64,000 nt of DNA from Actinostola sp. cb2023 (Eukaryota; Cnidaria; Anthozoa; Actiniaria; Actinostolidae). Positions 1-12,300 of the stretch are shown piece after piece (the first letter of the stretch is position 1; every line of letters begins with the position of its first letter). Below the pieces are notes generated by a model. That model ran no database searches. It saw nothing but the letters and a program-made list of their open reading frames with translations, and was not told the DNA's origin. The stretch is from positions 385,001 to 449,000 of the forward strand of contig JAUJYZ010000214.1 of the NCBI GenBank assembly GCA_033675265.1. The letters are read 5' to 3'. The position numbers and the translations under genes were made by a program.

Positions 1-39
1 GCAAAAAGCTCATTGACACTTTTCAGTTCAAATTCGTAG

Positions 40-650
40 CCACTTCATATAGGAGTTTAGGATATATGAATATTAATGAGATCACCGCGTATCCGCGTAG
101 CCACTTCATATATAGGAGCTTAGGATATATGAATATTAATGAGATCACCGCGTAGCCGCGTATCCGCGTAGCCACTTCATATAGGAGCTTAGGATATATG
201 AATATTAATGAGATCACCGCGTAGCCGCGTATCCGCGTAGCCACTTCATATAGGAGCTTAGGATATATGAATATTAATGAGATCACCACGTAGCCGCGTA
301 TCCGCGTAGCCACTTCATATAGGAGCTTAGGATATATGAATATTAATGAGATCACCGCGTATCCGCGTAGCCACTTCATATAGGAGCTTAGGATATATGA
401 ATATTAATGAGATCACCGCGTATCCGCGTATCCGCGTAGCCACTTCATATAGGAGCTTAGGATATATGAATATTAATGAGATCACCGCGTATCCGCGTAT
501 CCGCGTAGCCACTTCATATAGGAGCTTAGGATATATGAATATTAATGAGATCACCGCGTATCCGCGTATCCGCGTAGCCACTTCATATAGGAGCTTAGGA
601 TATATGAATATTCATTAGATCACCCCGTAGCCCCGTAGCCGCGTAGCCGC
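40..650. repeat. Tandem array, 61/69-bp units
   Basis: About nine head-to-tail units, each with the core GCCACTTCATATAGGAGCTT followed by AGGATATATGAATATTAATGA. Units differ in length because they carry one, two or three copies of an 8-bp submodule CGCGTA(T/G)C. Long open frames here on both strands are products of the repeat, not genes. If the ECHDC3-like gene continues leftwards, the array lies in its first intron. Confidence 0.95.
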
Positions 651-1383
651 GCTGATTTAGTGAAGGAGGTTCAAACGTGACGTCAGTTGTGTGGTTCTTA
701 CACCGAGGATTAGCCAAAAATATTGGCTTACCTTCTCTTTGGGGTACAGTGTATATTCATGATTTATTTGCTCTGTTATCGCATGCATGACATGATCATT
801 GAAATTGAACTTTCCAAATTTAAATAAAATTACAATGAGAACCTTGTAAACGCGTCCTAAAATATGTATAATTTTCTCAATATGTACCTCCGGGGCGGAA
901 ATTTGATGCTCGAGTGATGTGCAAGGGAAGGGAAATTAATTCAAAATTTCTGAAATTGTCAAATTCCCCTGGGTTAGCCTGCCCCCTATACCCTGGGGCA
1001 TAACATTGATAGGTGCATTAGGTTCCCCTGTAAGTACAAAATGTCAATGTGCAGATATGCATTCTTCCTAGGTACTTCATATATGGTACATTTTTATTAG
1101 TTATGCCTCGTTCTCTCAAATGGTACATTTTTATTATGTATGCGTCGTTCTATCATATTTATATCGTATTTTAACATCTCATAGTAAGCAAAACATTAAG
1201 AATATACTTAAAAATACGGATTATTGTATATAGACAATGTACTATGGTCCACCATATTGTACCATATATGAAGTACCTACCGCATTCTTTGTTATCTCTG
1301 CTGACCATAAAAAATGCAGGCTCTCATGGGGACACGAAAGAACAATGTCAATGAACTATTAAATGATTGATAACATCACTAAC
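651..1383. other. Presumed intron of the ECHDC3-like gene, no gene seen
   Basis: AT-rich sequence downstream (on the minus strand) of the splice donor at 1383. It holds a short direct repeat around GGTACATTTTTATTA (about 1084-1135) and a partly inverted copy of the motif CCATATTGTACCATATATGAAGTACCT near 1252-1278. I see no further exon here. Confidence 0.5.
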
Positions 1384-1662
1384 CAATTCTTTCAGGTCAT
1401 GTCCAGAAGAGAAAACTGGTCCATTAGCAGAAAGTATAATAACCCTAAGCTCATTATCCAAATTATGAAGTAGGTTGCATTTCAAAGAGTCCAGCATGGC
1501 CAATGACAAGGCATTTCTTTTCTTAGGGTTATTCAGAATAATTCTTCGAACACCATTTTCTTGACTACAAAGAGTTAATGACTCACTGGCCCGTTTATTT
1601 GATGTTGTAGTGCATAACCATTTGAAGGCAACACACGGCTGTGGAAATAGTTTAAATGACAT
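1384..1662 (-). CDS. ECHDC3: First coding exon of enoyl-CoA hydratase domain protein 3-like gene (partial)
   Basis: The exon starts with ATG at 1662 and encodes 93 residues. The basic, hydroxyl-rich N-terminus (about residues 1-30) suits a mitochondrial targeting peptide. It is followed by the start of a crotonase fold: IILNNPKKRNALSLAML, then VIILSANGPVFSSGHDLKEL. The segment GPVFSSGHDLKEL is the family's oxyanion-hole strand and is characteristic of the ECHDC3 branch, whose precise reaction is not settled. The frame stays open past LKEL, but a good donor (GTTAGT) follows codon 93 at the point where family similarity ends, so I place the exon end at 1384. The remaining exons must lie left of the window. 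Orthology rests on motif recognition only. Confidence 0.8.
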
Positions 1663-1953
1663 TAAGCTTAATATAATCTTAGAAGACTGTCAACTTGTAG
1701 TTGCTCAGTTATGGGTCTTGTAGACATTTACTCAGAAACTCAGTTTTATGCTGGGATCCTACCTAAACCTATTGAAAACCTTGGAATTATAACATAAAGC
1801 GATTCATGTACCTGATATAAAGCATGAAGACGGAGCAGTTCGTTTGAAAATCGAAGCATTTTGTACTGTCTTGAGCCAGACTTCTCCTTTACTGGTCAGC
1901 GGTAATCTAACCACAGGTAACCCAACAATCAACATAGGCCGACAGGCCCAACC

Positions 1954-2587
1954 TACCCTGGTTCCAGAGTCTCGAAGTCCGAAGGACGAGAGAGAGCGAG
2001 TCCGAAGGACGAGTCCGAAGAAGAACGAGACTCTGGGCTAACGTGGCGTCTGTCTCACTTCCATGCTGAAATATTAAACTCTGGAAACTCGCTAATGGTG
2101 TTGGTTTTGACAGATTTATATTTGCTTAGGTCATGCTTAGGTCAATCACGCGTACAGAGCCGGAAGTTCACATTTCAGTTGGGTTTTATTCGTGTTTGAA
2201 AACAGCCCAAACTAGCTGTTCCTAACTCTATTTCTCATCTCTTCATTGTTTTAAATGTGTTACTTATATCTTTTATTCACTCGGATTCACTCTTCATATC
2301 GCTTACTTGGACCAATAAAGAAATCAGAATAGTAAGTTGTTTAATATAACCGCCAAAGTTTCAAATATCAGTAGTAGCTTGAACATCAACAACCGGTTTT
2401 CCTGTGTAAACATTCTAGCCAATCACAGGCGAAAATAGAACACGTGGTTGCTATTACCCAATCAAAAAGTTAGGACAAATTCTGTCCTCATGGAAGTGAG
2501 GTTTGCGTTCTATGAGCCCAGAGGCTACTTTCCCGGCTCCTCCTCCTCTTCGCTCGCCCCCCAATAGTAGCCTCTGGAACCAGGGTA
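1954..2587. mobile_element. Non-autonomous inverted-repeat DNA transposon with 8-9 bp target duplication
   Basis: The termini are TACCCTGGTTCCAGAG and CTCTGGAACCAGGGTA. The flanks GGCCCAACC are identical (1945-1953 and 2588-2596). Inside both ends there is a second inverted motif (CTCTGGGCTAACG against TGAGCCCAGAG) and, on the left, short GTCCGAAGGACGAG repeats. No coding capacity. An 8-bp duplication would suit hAT or P superfamilies, but the exact border is ambiguous by one base. Confidence 0.8.
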
Positions 2588-2722
2588 GGCCCAACCAGCT
2601 TGAGGCTGAATAAAAATATTTTTGTATGCGCACATCTTTTTTCGTATTTATTTCTTTAGATTAATTATATAATGCATGGCTTCAATGTAAATTACTTGAT
2701 AAAGAAACAATGATGAGCATAG

Positions 2723-2908
2723 CAGGGGCGGATCTAGAGATTTTGAAAGGGGGGTGCTCCACTAAGGTGCTGGCCCCCTTCTTCTAGGCCCCCTTCTCCA
2801 CAGAAAATTTTGAAATCTAGGGCTTGAAACATGGGCGAATATGTATCGGGCCCAACTCAAAAGGGGGGGACACCGGCCCCCCATGCCCCCCCTTTGGATC
2901 CACCCCTG
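2723..2908. mobile_element. 186-bp palindromic MITE, hAT-like ends
   Basis: It begins CAGGGGCGGATCTAG and ends GGATCCACCCCTG, ends of the CAGGG type seen in hAT elements. The interior is C/G-rich. The flanks share CATAG (2718-2722 and 2909-2913), shorter than the usual 8-bp hAT duplication, so the class is tentative. Confidence 0.65.
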
Positions 2909-2942
2909 CATAGACAGAACAAATGTTCGGAAAAAATCAGAC

Positions 2943-2975
2943 GCCTCTAGTGGGATTTGAACCCACGACTTTTTC
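2943..2975 (-). ncRNA. tRNA-like 3' half (SINE remnant or tRNA pseudogene)
   Basis: Read on the minus strand, GTCGTGGGTTCAAATCCCAC forms a clear T-arm with a pol III B box (GGTTCAAATCC), followed by TAGAGGCG. The matching acceptor strand, D-arm and anticodon arm cannot be found upstream, so this is not a working tRNA gene. Confidence 0.45.
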
Positions 2976-3717
2976 GATTTAAAAACTATTTTTGAATTAT
3001 GTGCCTTATGTTGGGCTGGCTCCCTGTGCACATCCCATAAGCCCGCAGAAATGCAGTATTGAAACTACAATACTGAATTTCTGTGGGTGGTCCTGTGTGC
3101 GCACACTCTACCACTGGAAAATGAGTCATGAAAAAAATGTGTGCATATAAATATATTCTCACCATCAATGGTGTGGCTGCCCATGACATGCAAACAATCC
3201 ATGCCCAGGCAAACATATTTATAAATTTAAGAGTAGACCCAGAGTAACGGGGGGTCACAGGCACCCTGGGACTCCACCTGCCTATGCCCCTGATGCCGTG
3301 TGACTTTTCCTGCTCTACATTGTGTAGAGGGCCTTACAGGGGAGGGGGTTGGGATGGCAATTAACAATCTGCCGAGTGGACAGACCGGTCTACAGGTCTG
3401 CTGATCTTTACAATGGACCTGAAAGTCCTGAAAAATGGAAAGCACCTCTTGTAAGGTAGAGTACGTTACTAGTACTATAGCAGTACCAACATTTGTCGGA
3501 AAGGAAAATTTCCTGCAGTTTATTAACCTGTTAAAACAGTTGTATGTGCTGAAACATATAAACACAACTTTTAAAAATAAATTGTTTATTCAAATATCCT
3601 TGTCAACTAAAACCATCAAATCTACATTGCTAAAATCATAAATTTCACTTTGTTGTTTATATGTGTAAAAAATGATAGTTTATATTTCAGTTGATATTGT
3701 GTAAAATAAATTCATAC
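2976..3717. other. No gene recognised
   Basis: AT-rich intergenic DNA. Open frames on both strands here lack recognisable domains and do not join through splice sites into anything I can support. Confidence 0.4.
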
Positions 3718-3720
3718 TTA

Positions 3721-4116
3721 GGGTGCGGTGCGTTCAATTGACCCTATTCCAGAATTGCTGGTTTTCATTAGACGTTACTTCCGGTCTCGTGAGGAATTTT
3801 CATCAGCTGAATTGCACCTTTTCAAAAGAATACTCTCTGGTTGATAGCACATGGAGGGCAGTGTTTGCCCGTCATTTGAAGCAAATAATGAGATTCAAGG
3901 AGTTTTAACAGCTGATTGAAAGCCAGCAATAGGAATAAACGGAATAAACACTTGGATGCTTTCATTTCAGCCCATTTAAAATGCCAAACTGTTCCTTGTA
4001 ACTTTATTATGATACAAGGAATCATTTCATTTTACAGTGGACAGTAGCTGCAACAGCGATTTAGAGATGTTATTCTGTGTATTCCTAATCTGGAATACGG
4101 TCAATCGAACGCACCC
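3721..4116. mobile_element. PIF/Harbinger-type MITE, TTA target duplication
   Basis: The left end GGGTGCG(GTG)CGTTCAATTGACC is the imperfect inverse of the right end GGTCAATCGAACGCACCC, and the TIR extends inward through TATTCCAGA. TTA flanks both sides (3718-3720, 4117-4119), the 3-bp duplication usual for PIF/Harbinger. It is 396 bp and non-coding. It is a different family from the autonomous Harbinger at 39127-42665, whose TIR sequence differs. Confidence 0.85.
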
Positions 4117-4119
4117 TTA

Positions 4120-4811
4120 GTTGCAAAACTAGCTCTGCAGAGAATATATAATGCAATATTGAAGTCAGATGCAGAAGTTTCAGCTACTGCACCCTGCAAC
4201 TTCCTAAAAGATTAGTCTTACACCAAGGGTTAAATGAATGGTTAAATCTCAAGGTTTAATCCTGGGTTACGTCATAAATGTATTGGCCTTTCAGGAGCCC
4301 AAGGCCTGGAGCCCAGGGTGGTGCAAGAGTGATGGGGCCTGTAGCCAATGGTGCATCTATCTCCCAGTCCCTCAAAGGAATCTGAATGAATGAATTTAAC
4401 TCCAATTATAACCGTTATCATTGAAGTGCGACCTTCTAAATACCTTCCAAATATATACATGTATGTACCGATGGGCAACTGATTTACTGAGCTTGTCAGG
4501 TTTGAAAATAGCTGGACATCATGCATCAAACAACATGGGCATGTCCAGACTTTAACCAATCATAGCTAATTTGATTGGCGGCCATCTAGACTTGAGTTTT
4601 TCTGAAAGTGTTGTAGTCTTCAGGGTCGCACTTCGATGATAACTTTTGTAACTGATCTTCTCTGCAGAGTTTATTGTAAATAATTGGGGCTGTTATGCAA
4701 GACTAGTTGCTATTGGTGAAAAAGTGCAGACTATACTGATAAATTTATGTCAACTTCCTCCCACACTGCATGCAAATCATGTTTTTGATTTTCTACAAGT
4801 TGGAAACAAGA
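4120..4811. other. No gene recognised
   Basis: Intergenic sequence with short inverted motifs near 4205-4280 (CCAAGGGTTAA, TTAATCCTGGG) but no complete element or coding exon that I can define. Confidence 0.4.
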
Positions 4812-5062
4812 GCAGGATACTCCCATACGAAAGTGACAGGGGTGCTGGTCAGAAACTTTAAAAATGACCACCCAAAACCCGAGTCTCTTCCAAGTGGGCG
4901 TGGCATGAAATAATTTTGACCCCCAAGAAGTACACCAAGTAAATAACAATATACAAAAGTACCATATATCAATGTATTTGCATCTTGTGGTTCATTTGTT
5001 ACTCCACAAAAGCTTTGCATAACAAATGTTAAAAGGTACCGTCTTGGTGGCCGGTCCTTTCA
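4812..5062. mobile_element. Truncated left half of a homopolymer-ended TIR element
   Basis: It matches the left part of the element at 8971: a GGGGTGCT(G/C)GTC-type end, AATGACC, GGGCGTGGCATGAAATAATTTT, then CATTTTGTGGTT-like and AAAGCTTTGCATAACAAATGTTA segments in the same order. It breaks off at TTTCAAATCTGAGACCCC, where the next array begins. Confidence 0.7.
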
Positions 5063-5497
5063 AATCTGAGACCCCCTATATCTGAGACCCTCTATATCTG
5101 AGGCCCCCTATATCTGAGACCCCCTGTATCTGAGACCCCCCATATCTGAGACCCTCTATATCTGAGACCCCCTATATCAGAGACCCCTTGTATCTGAGAC
5201 CCCCTATTTCTGAGGCCCCTATATCTGAGACCCCCTATATCTGAGACCCCCTATATCTGAAACCCTCTATATCTGAGGCCCCCTATATCTGAGACCCCCT
5301 GTATCTGAGACCCCCTATATCTGAGACCCTCTATATCTGAGACCCCCTATATCAGAGACCCCTTGTATCTGAGACCCCCTATATCTGAGGCCCCTATATC
5401 TGAGACCCCTATATCTGAGTCCCCCTATATCTGATACCCCCTATATCTGAGACCCCCCTATATCTGAGACCCCCTATATCTGAGACCCCCTATACAA
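5063..5497. repeat. Tandem array of 16-17 bp CCCCCTATATCTGAGA units
   Basis: About 27 units with small variants (CCCTCTATATC, CCCCCTGTATC, GAGGCCCC). Groups of five to seven units recur in the same variant order, so larger blocks were duplicated too. The first unit continues directly from the neighbouring transposon sequence TTTCAAATCTGAGACCCC. Confidence 0.95.
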
Positions 5498-5599
5498 TTT
5501 GGATGTATGTATAAAGACGAGCATGCCGATCATCTCATGTATGGGAGCCCCACCTCACCTATAAATATGCACACAAAAATCTACCTAAGTGAATTTGCT

Positions 5600-6285
5600 A
5601 ATGTGAAACAAATTCAGTTTTGGCCAAATGATGCATATTTTCATTGAACATAACAATATTGTGTCGTAAGGTAAACATATGTGACCTGTCACATTATAAA
5701 ACACCTTTATGCGGTGATGGAGGCAATAGGAATTGAAATACTTTTAGAATCATCTATACATGCTTCCACTAACCTGGATCACCAGTCCTTATAATGGAGA
5801 TCAAAGTGAAAATCTGTAGTCACATGACCAATTTTATGCTACTTTTAAGTAAAAGACACTTTTAGATTAGAGGAAGTACATATATATATTTATCATATGA
5901 CCCGTATTTCCCTGTGCGCGCGCTCTTAATAAAACCTTCGGAGAAAGTCACGTGATTGGGCAGATACGGATTTTGGAGCTGGTCCGTACAAAGCGGTATC
6001 CGGCCCCGGCCCCGATTGTTGTCAGGAAATTTTTTATACTTTTTTTGCAAAAGTTATTTTTTAAATGTGGACGACTTCAAAGTGAAAAAAAAAGTTTAAA
6101 AAAATAATTGTTTCTTATCAGGAGTAATCGCGCATTTGTGTTCACTTTTCCTTGGCTGTGAATGATTTTAGTACCAAAATGGTCCATATGAAAGGGTCAT
6201 ATGATAAAATGCTTATTGACTGATTTAGGTCGGGCCGGACGGGATAATATTTGGCTCTCGGTCATTCTGTCCCCCATGACCTCGA

Positions 6286-6335
<50 letters not shown>

Positions 6336-6500
6336 ATGGTACTAAATTCTGATCAAGAATTTCAATTCCTATTGTCTCCATCACCACAAATTGAAAAAGG
6401 TGTTTTATCAAGTGACACATTTTTCCCTTCAATTACAACAAAAAATACATTTACTATGTTCAATAAAATGTATCATTTGGCCATAACATTGTGCAATCAA
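5600..6500. mobile_element. Large imperfect foldback with a nested MITE
   Basis: The left arm (about 5605-5770: GGCCAAATGATGCATATTTTC, AAAACACCTTTATGC, GGAGGCAATAGGAATTGAAAT) returns in inverted order at about 6345-6490. Inside, 6211-6330 is another palindrome with ends CTTATTGACTGA and TCAGTCAATAAG enclosing GGCCGGACGGGA(T/A)AATATTTGGCTC and its inverse, a motif I associate with anthozoan genomes. It also contains TATCATATGACCC and its inverse at 5890 and 6197. Confidence 0.65.
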
Positions 6501-6827
6501 AACGATTTAGCCAGATATTTTTAATTATTGATAATCTGACAATAATATAAAACCTAGATCAGTGCCATTGGTGTCAGACTAGACTTGTAATATAAATAGG
6601 TTAGTTTTGTAAAAATGTATTTTATTTCATTGACCTAACAATTGCTGTTTTCTATAGTACACTTATAAATATTGATATCTAGCCTATAAAATATTCTAGT
6701 GAAATCAAATCCCACTCCCATCCCAACATGAAAGCAAACAAATATCTCTCTAAGAAGGGTTAGGGTAACTGCATAAACAGGCTTATTAGGTTACATGTAG
6801 TACTTAGTTATTATGTACAATAAATGA

Positions 6828-9267
6828 TCAAACATAGTGGATCGCTTGATAAAGTGCATCCCTACTTTGATTATCTGGTGCATCAACAGATATTGTGACA
6901 ACGTTCTCTTGAGAAGACCTTATTGATGTTATGGATTCTTTTGTTACCACTGTGTCATAGTCATTGTAAAATACTGTCACATCAGTAGAGCTTCTACTGT
7001 TTGTTTCATTCAATGACTCTCTTGAATTGGATGACTGACAGACTGTGGTAGATCTCAAAACAACAGCTCCTGATGGACTTTCAAGTTCACCTGAATACAA
7101 TGTATGTATGTATGAATACTATGAATACAATATGAATGTCTGTTTACAGTATTTGTCATTGTTGGGGTACTGTCTTCATGGTCATCTGCTTTCTCCATTG
7201 CCTTAATATTTATTACAAAACTCATAAATTTGATAGAAGAAATACATTTATTCCAACCAATGTAGTTACACAATAGTTTTTATGGGATCAATATTATGTA
7301 CCTTCATTCTGCATTGGGAGTTCTGCATACAAAGATGGCGGTATTGGTGGAGGTTCTTCATTCGTCATTGGGAGTTCTGCATACAAAGATGGCGGTATTG
7401 GTGGAGGTCCTTCTGAATCATTGTCATCTCCATCTGAGATGAGGTCAGGTAAAAACACTCTGGTGTCATTCTTCTCAGAAAGCCTTTTCTTAAGTGTTTT
7501 GTTGACTTTGGCATAAGTGTGGTCCACATCAAACATTGTTTGTGGTCTTTCTAGAAGATGTGTGGAAGATGGTTCATCAGGAATTATGTTAAGGTTATCA
7601 CCTTCACTTTGTGCTCGTACTTTCACAGAAGACATTGCTGCAAGACTAGAGACAGGAGGAGGAGGAGGAGCAGGAGGAAGATCAGTGTCAGACATAGGTC
7701 TAGTTGCTTGGTTGGTTTTTGTAGATTTCTTATCTTTTTGTACAACAGCATAATCATTGTCATCTATTTGTGAACATGTTACACCACTGGTTTTCTTCAT
7801 ATCATCAGTAACTACCTCATATAGACCACTTCCACTGCTTGTCTCTGATGGTTTGATTAGATTGTCCCTTGGTGCTACCACTGCATATGCATACTCAAGG
7901 CTACTGGGATTACTTAGAACTTGGGGTGGTTTACGTTTGAGTTCTACACTATCATAGTTATGACTTCCTGAAGAATTTCGGTTCAACTTTGACTCATCAT
8001 CATTGATACACTCATACAACTCGGAGGCTGGTCGTGTCTCTGTTGTTGTAGTTTTAGTATCTATTACAGAAGCATAGTTTTCATCAGCTACTTCAATTGG
8101 CACAGGCTTTCTTGGGCGAGGTTCCACAGCTTCATACTGGAGTTCTTCCTCGATATAGGGAGGTGCATTGTTTGTATCTGGTGTTGGGGGAAGGGGCAAG
8201 GCAGAATGTCGATTCCCACCAGTTGGACTCTTTTTCTTGTCATCTTTTGATGTTTGGTTTTCAGAAGTGGACTTAGTTTTGGAGGATTTCCTCCTCAACC
8301 AGTTTCGTTTGCTCTTGTGATCTACATGTCCATCATGTTCTTTATTGTCTTTTTTGGAATCTTTTTTGTCACTGTCCTTCCGTGAAATAAGATGCACAGC
8401 TTGATTCTTTCCAGGAGCTGCAATATTAGCCTCATTACCTTTATACACAAACCTATTTGATTGGCTAAAACTCCTGGTGTCCTTTGAATCATTATTTCCC
8501 ATTGGTTCAGGATTTGTTGTTCTTAATGAAATCTCTTCAATATTATCTACACTTCCATGAGAGCTAGAAGCATGTGTGACTTTTGTAGAAGAATGGCTAC
8601 CAGTTGATTCAAGACGAGTTGTTCTTTCTCCCACAGAATCACCCTGTTGGCTTGATTGACTGTCAGTTCTTGTTGTCTCATTTACTCCACCATTCAGCTC
8701 TTTGATAGCAATTGTTTCACGGCTGTTTGCAGTATTTCTTCTTTCACCAGTTTGATTTTCAAGTTGCTTGCTTTCCTACAGGATGATTGAAATGGTTTAT
8801 AGTTCTTTACAATGTTATAATAATATTGTGTTATCTTGTTACCTGATCTTTGTTGACACTAGATAATCCAACAACATGCTGGTCAAATTCTGTACCTCCA
8901 ACTTCATCACTAAGAGTTCTGTAAGGAAACAATTAATGGGCTTTATTGTGCTTTATCTGTCCCTAACCATGGGGGGACTCACATATATAAAGTGGTGGGG
9001 ATGCTTGTCGGAAATGTTGAAAATGACCTCTAAGAGGTACCTGGGTCTCTTCCAAGTGGGCGTGGCATGAAATAATTTTCACCCCTAAGAGGTACCAAGT
9101 CTAAAACAATAAGTATATTAATTCCTTTGCATTTTGTGGTTAATTTTCGATGCCTCAGAAGCTTCGCAAAACAAATGTTATTTGCTGTTTATTTGCTGAC
9201 AGACACCCTAAGAGGTACTTGGTGTCTTGGTGTTCCTTTGAAATCTGAGACCCCCTAAGCGGTACCA

Positions 9268-9302
<35 letters not shown>

Positions 9303-12300
9303 GCTTTTATTTTACAACGGAGTCTCTTCAATACAATATGATTGGTCTCCCAGAGAGCCGTATATATAGATATAAATAATATTTTACAATAAGTTAAAAA
9401 GGTTCTATTTACATATCATATATTATTAATAATAAATTACATGTATTATTAAAGTACAACTTATATATAATGAAATATAATATTAATTTTATAAATAACA
9501 ATACAAATCTACATTATAAGCTTACTAAATAAATCTTTGTTTTCTAATTGTGCTTTAAAAGTAATTGTGCTATGCTGGACACGCGCCACAGCAGGGATTT
9601 TATTCCAGAGTACAGAACCTCTATAGTGGAAGGTACATTTCCCTGCCTTTGATTTAGGTCTAGGGATATGTAAATTAGAAGATGAATTTCTCAGGTTATA
9701 CGAATGTATATCCGTAGTAGAGGTAAACATATCCTTTAAATAGGAGGGTGATAAATCAGTATATATTTTATACATAATTATTGCTAATTTTCTGGTTCGT
9801 CTGTACTCCAATTTTTCCCAACCCAGCTCATCCAATAAGACCTTAGATCGTGTTTCATAATTTTTCTGCTTAATGATTCTAGCTGATCTATTTTGTAGCC
9901 ATTGAAGCTTGTCAGACATTCCTTTACTAGTGGAATCCCAAATAGAGCTACAATAATCAAAGTAGGGGAGAATTTAAGTGCTCTATACATACACAACCGT
10001 GTTTCAAGTGGTAAGATTGAGCCTAGGCGCTTTAATATAGCTAGACCTGTTGTGATTTTCTTTGAGATCAAAAGAATGTGTGAAGTCCAGGTTAGGTTTT
10101 GATCAATCAGAAGTCCTAAAGATTTATATTCAGTTTTTCTCTCCAGTGGCACATCGTCTGCCTTAATATTAAAAGTATTTGGTACTTGAGCGAGTTTAAA
10201 CTGACTCCCTATGAGCATGTATTTGGTTTTTTTGACATTTAAAGTTAATTTATTAGCTCTAAGCCAAGTTTGGATTTGGTCCAGATCATGATTCATTTGA
10301 GTTTGAAGCACATGCGGATCTTCTGTTGATGTAGTTAATGTAGTATCATCAGCATACATCCTTGGCGTGGAGAAAAGGTTACATGCAGGGAGATCATTAA
10401 TGTAAATCACGGATTTCAAACCCTAAAAGGTACAACGAGCATCCCCACCACTTTATATATGGGAGTTCTCCCAACCGGCCGCCGGGTCCATCTCCCTAGC
10501 TTACTGGTAAATACATTGTAAGCTTTTCATATTGTCATGAGATCCAGTTAAAAGGTTAGTAAAATGCTTCTTGATAAGGTGTCTTTACACTTTAAAGTTT
10601 ATTGTTCAGGCAGTGCATGACCGATCCATGCAGAACAAATGTGGCCAGTTTCTCAAAGGGATTCTACCACAGGTATCCCAAGCTATGCATTATTATTATT
10701 ATTATTAAAAGGTTCAAACTTTCACAAGAAAGCAGAAGAAGAAATAATAGTTTTTGAAGATAACTTGGAATGGTTCCACTGGAAGTGTTAGAATACTTTG
10801 AACATTTCCCAACTTGAGTAAGTTTGAACCTCCATTTGTATTCCACATAGAATTAAGACACATTACTTTTAATTCCTAATGGTTTCCATAAACAAGTGAA
10901 ACAATCGGCCGAAACAATCACAGTGAAGATTCTAACTACAATACTTACTTCTCAACACTGTTTCTGCCACAAGTACACATTGCTAATGTTACAATTAGTG
11001 TCAAAACTCCAGCAACAGTCATCCACACCGACAATAATGGCAGTGAATACTTTTCATCATCAATATTCAAATCAGACTTTAAGCCCAGAAGTTTACGCTT
11101 GAAACTTTGCCAAGACGACCAAGTTTTATCCTTTACTTTACTGTTATCTGAAAAATAATAATGTACAAACTATATCACAAAATAATTATAAATGAATGAA
11201 AAGCAAAACAAAAACAAAACAAATTTATTCATCAAACTAATCATTCTGAATAATTTGATATATAGGATCATGTGAATTATTAGACTGTAAGTATATGATC
11301 TACATGTACTAGCATATTATCAGCATACTCATAATAAAAATAAGTGTGTAGAATGAAACTTTAATGTAACACTGTGTACAAAAGCACTAAATTTATATTA
11401 AAAAGTAAGTTTAAGTTTAGTTTAATAATTATTGCTTCATTTCAAAGGTGTTCCTTTGAACCTACCGTAAGTGATACCAAATCATGGATTTCAAACCCTA
11501 AAAGGTACAACGAGCACCCCCACCACTTTATATATGGGAGTCCCCCCCCCCGGGTAATTTTAAAACTGGTTTAATAAATTGTTCTACTAATAATATTTTG
11601 TAAGACACTTCTATGACTATATATGGATGTAATTTAATTTGAGAAGTATTCAACAACCATAATAATAGGGTAACAAAGGGGGTCATGATCACGCTTCACA
11701 GGCTGGCCATTGTTTTGTAAATTCACGTATCAATAATATTATAACAAGGAAATCGTAGTTTTGTCCGGTCAATTACGTTTCACAGAGCATATAACAGCAG
11801 TAAATCAGCAGTCAGTCAAAAGGGACGATCATACATCACGTTGAAACATAAATTCACACATCATGCTCAAATATTTATGAATTTCACAATTTACTCTCCA
11901 TTTTTTGGTCAAATCACACATCACAAGTAACCCCTTTGCTACACTGCTATGATATTTACATGAAAACATATGCACTGTAAAGTAGTTCTAAAAGTTTTTC
12001 AATATAAAAATTTGCATTAACCATTAGAGTCGTTTTCGTATAAGTGTGAAACCTATGGCACAGAGTCACGGTCACGGTATGGAATCAATATAGTCCAGTC
12101 CAGGACTCACTTTCTATCCGCTCCGACAAGCTGAAGTCGCGGAGGAAAGAGAGTCCAGTATAACTTGCATGCGCATGGCAGCTTAGCAGCCAGGCGACCA
12201 CCACACATATGTGGTGGTCGCCTGGTTACAAAGCCTGTCTGATTTCCAAAATGGCGGAGGCTCCAGTAAATCCTAGTTGAATTATTTTGATAATAATTTA

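Noticed and set aside
1844..2041. 65-residue frame on the plus strand
   Set aside because: It runs into the TIR and the GTCCGAAGGACGAG repeats of the MITE at 1954.
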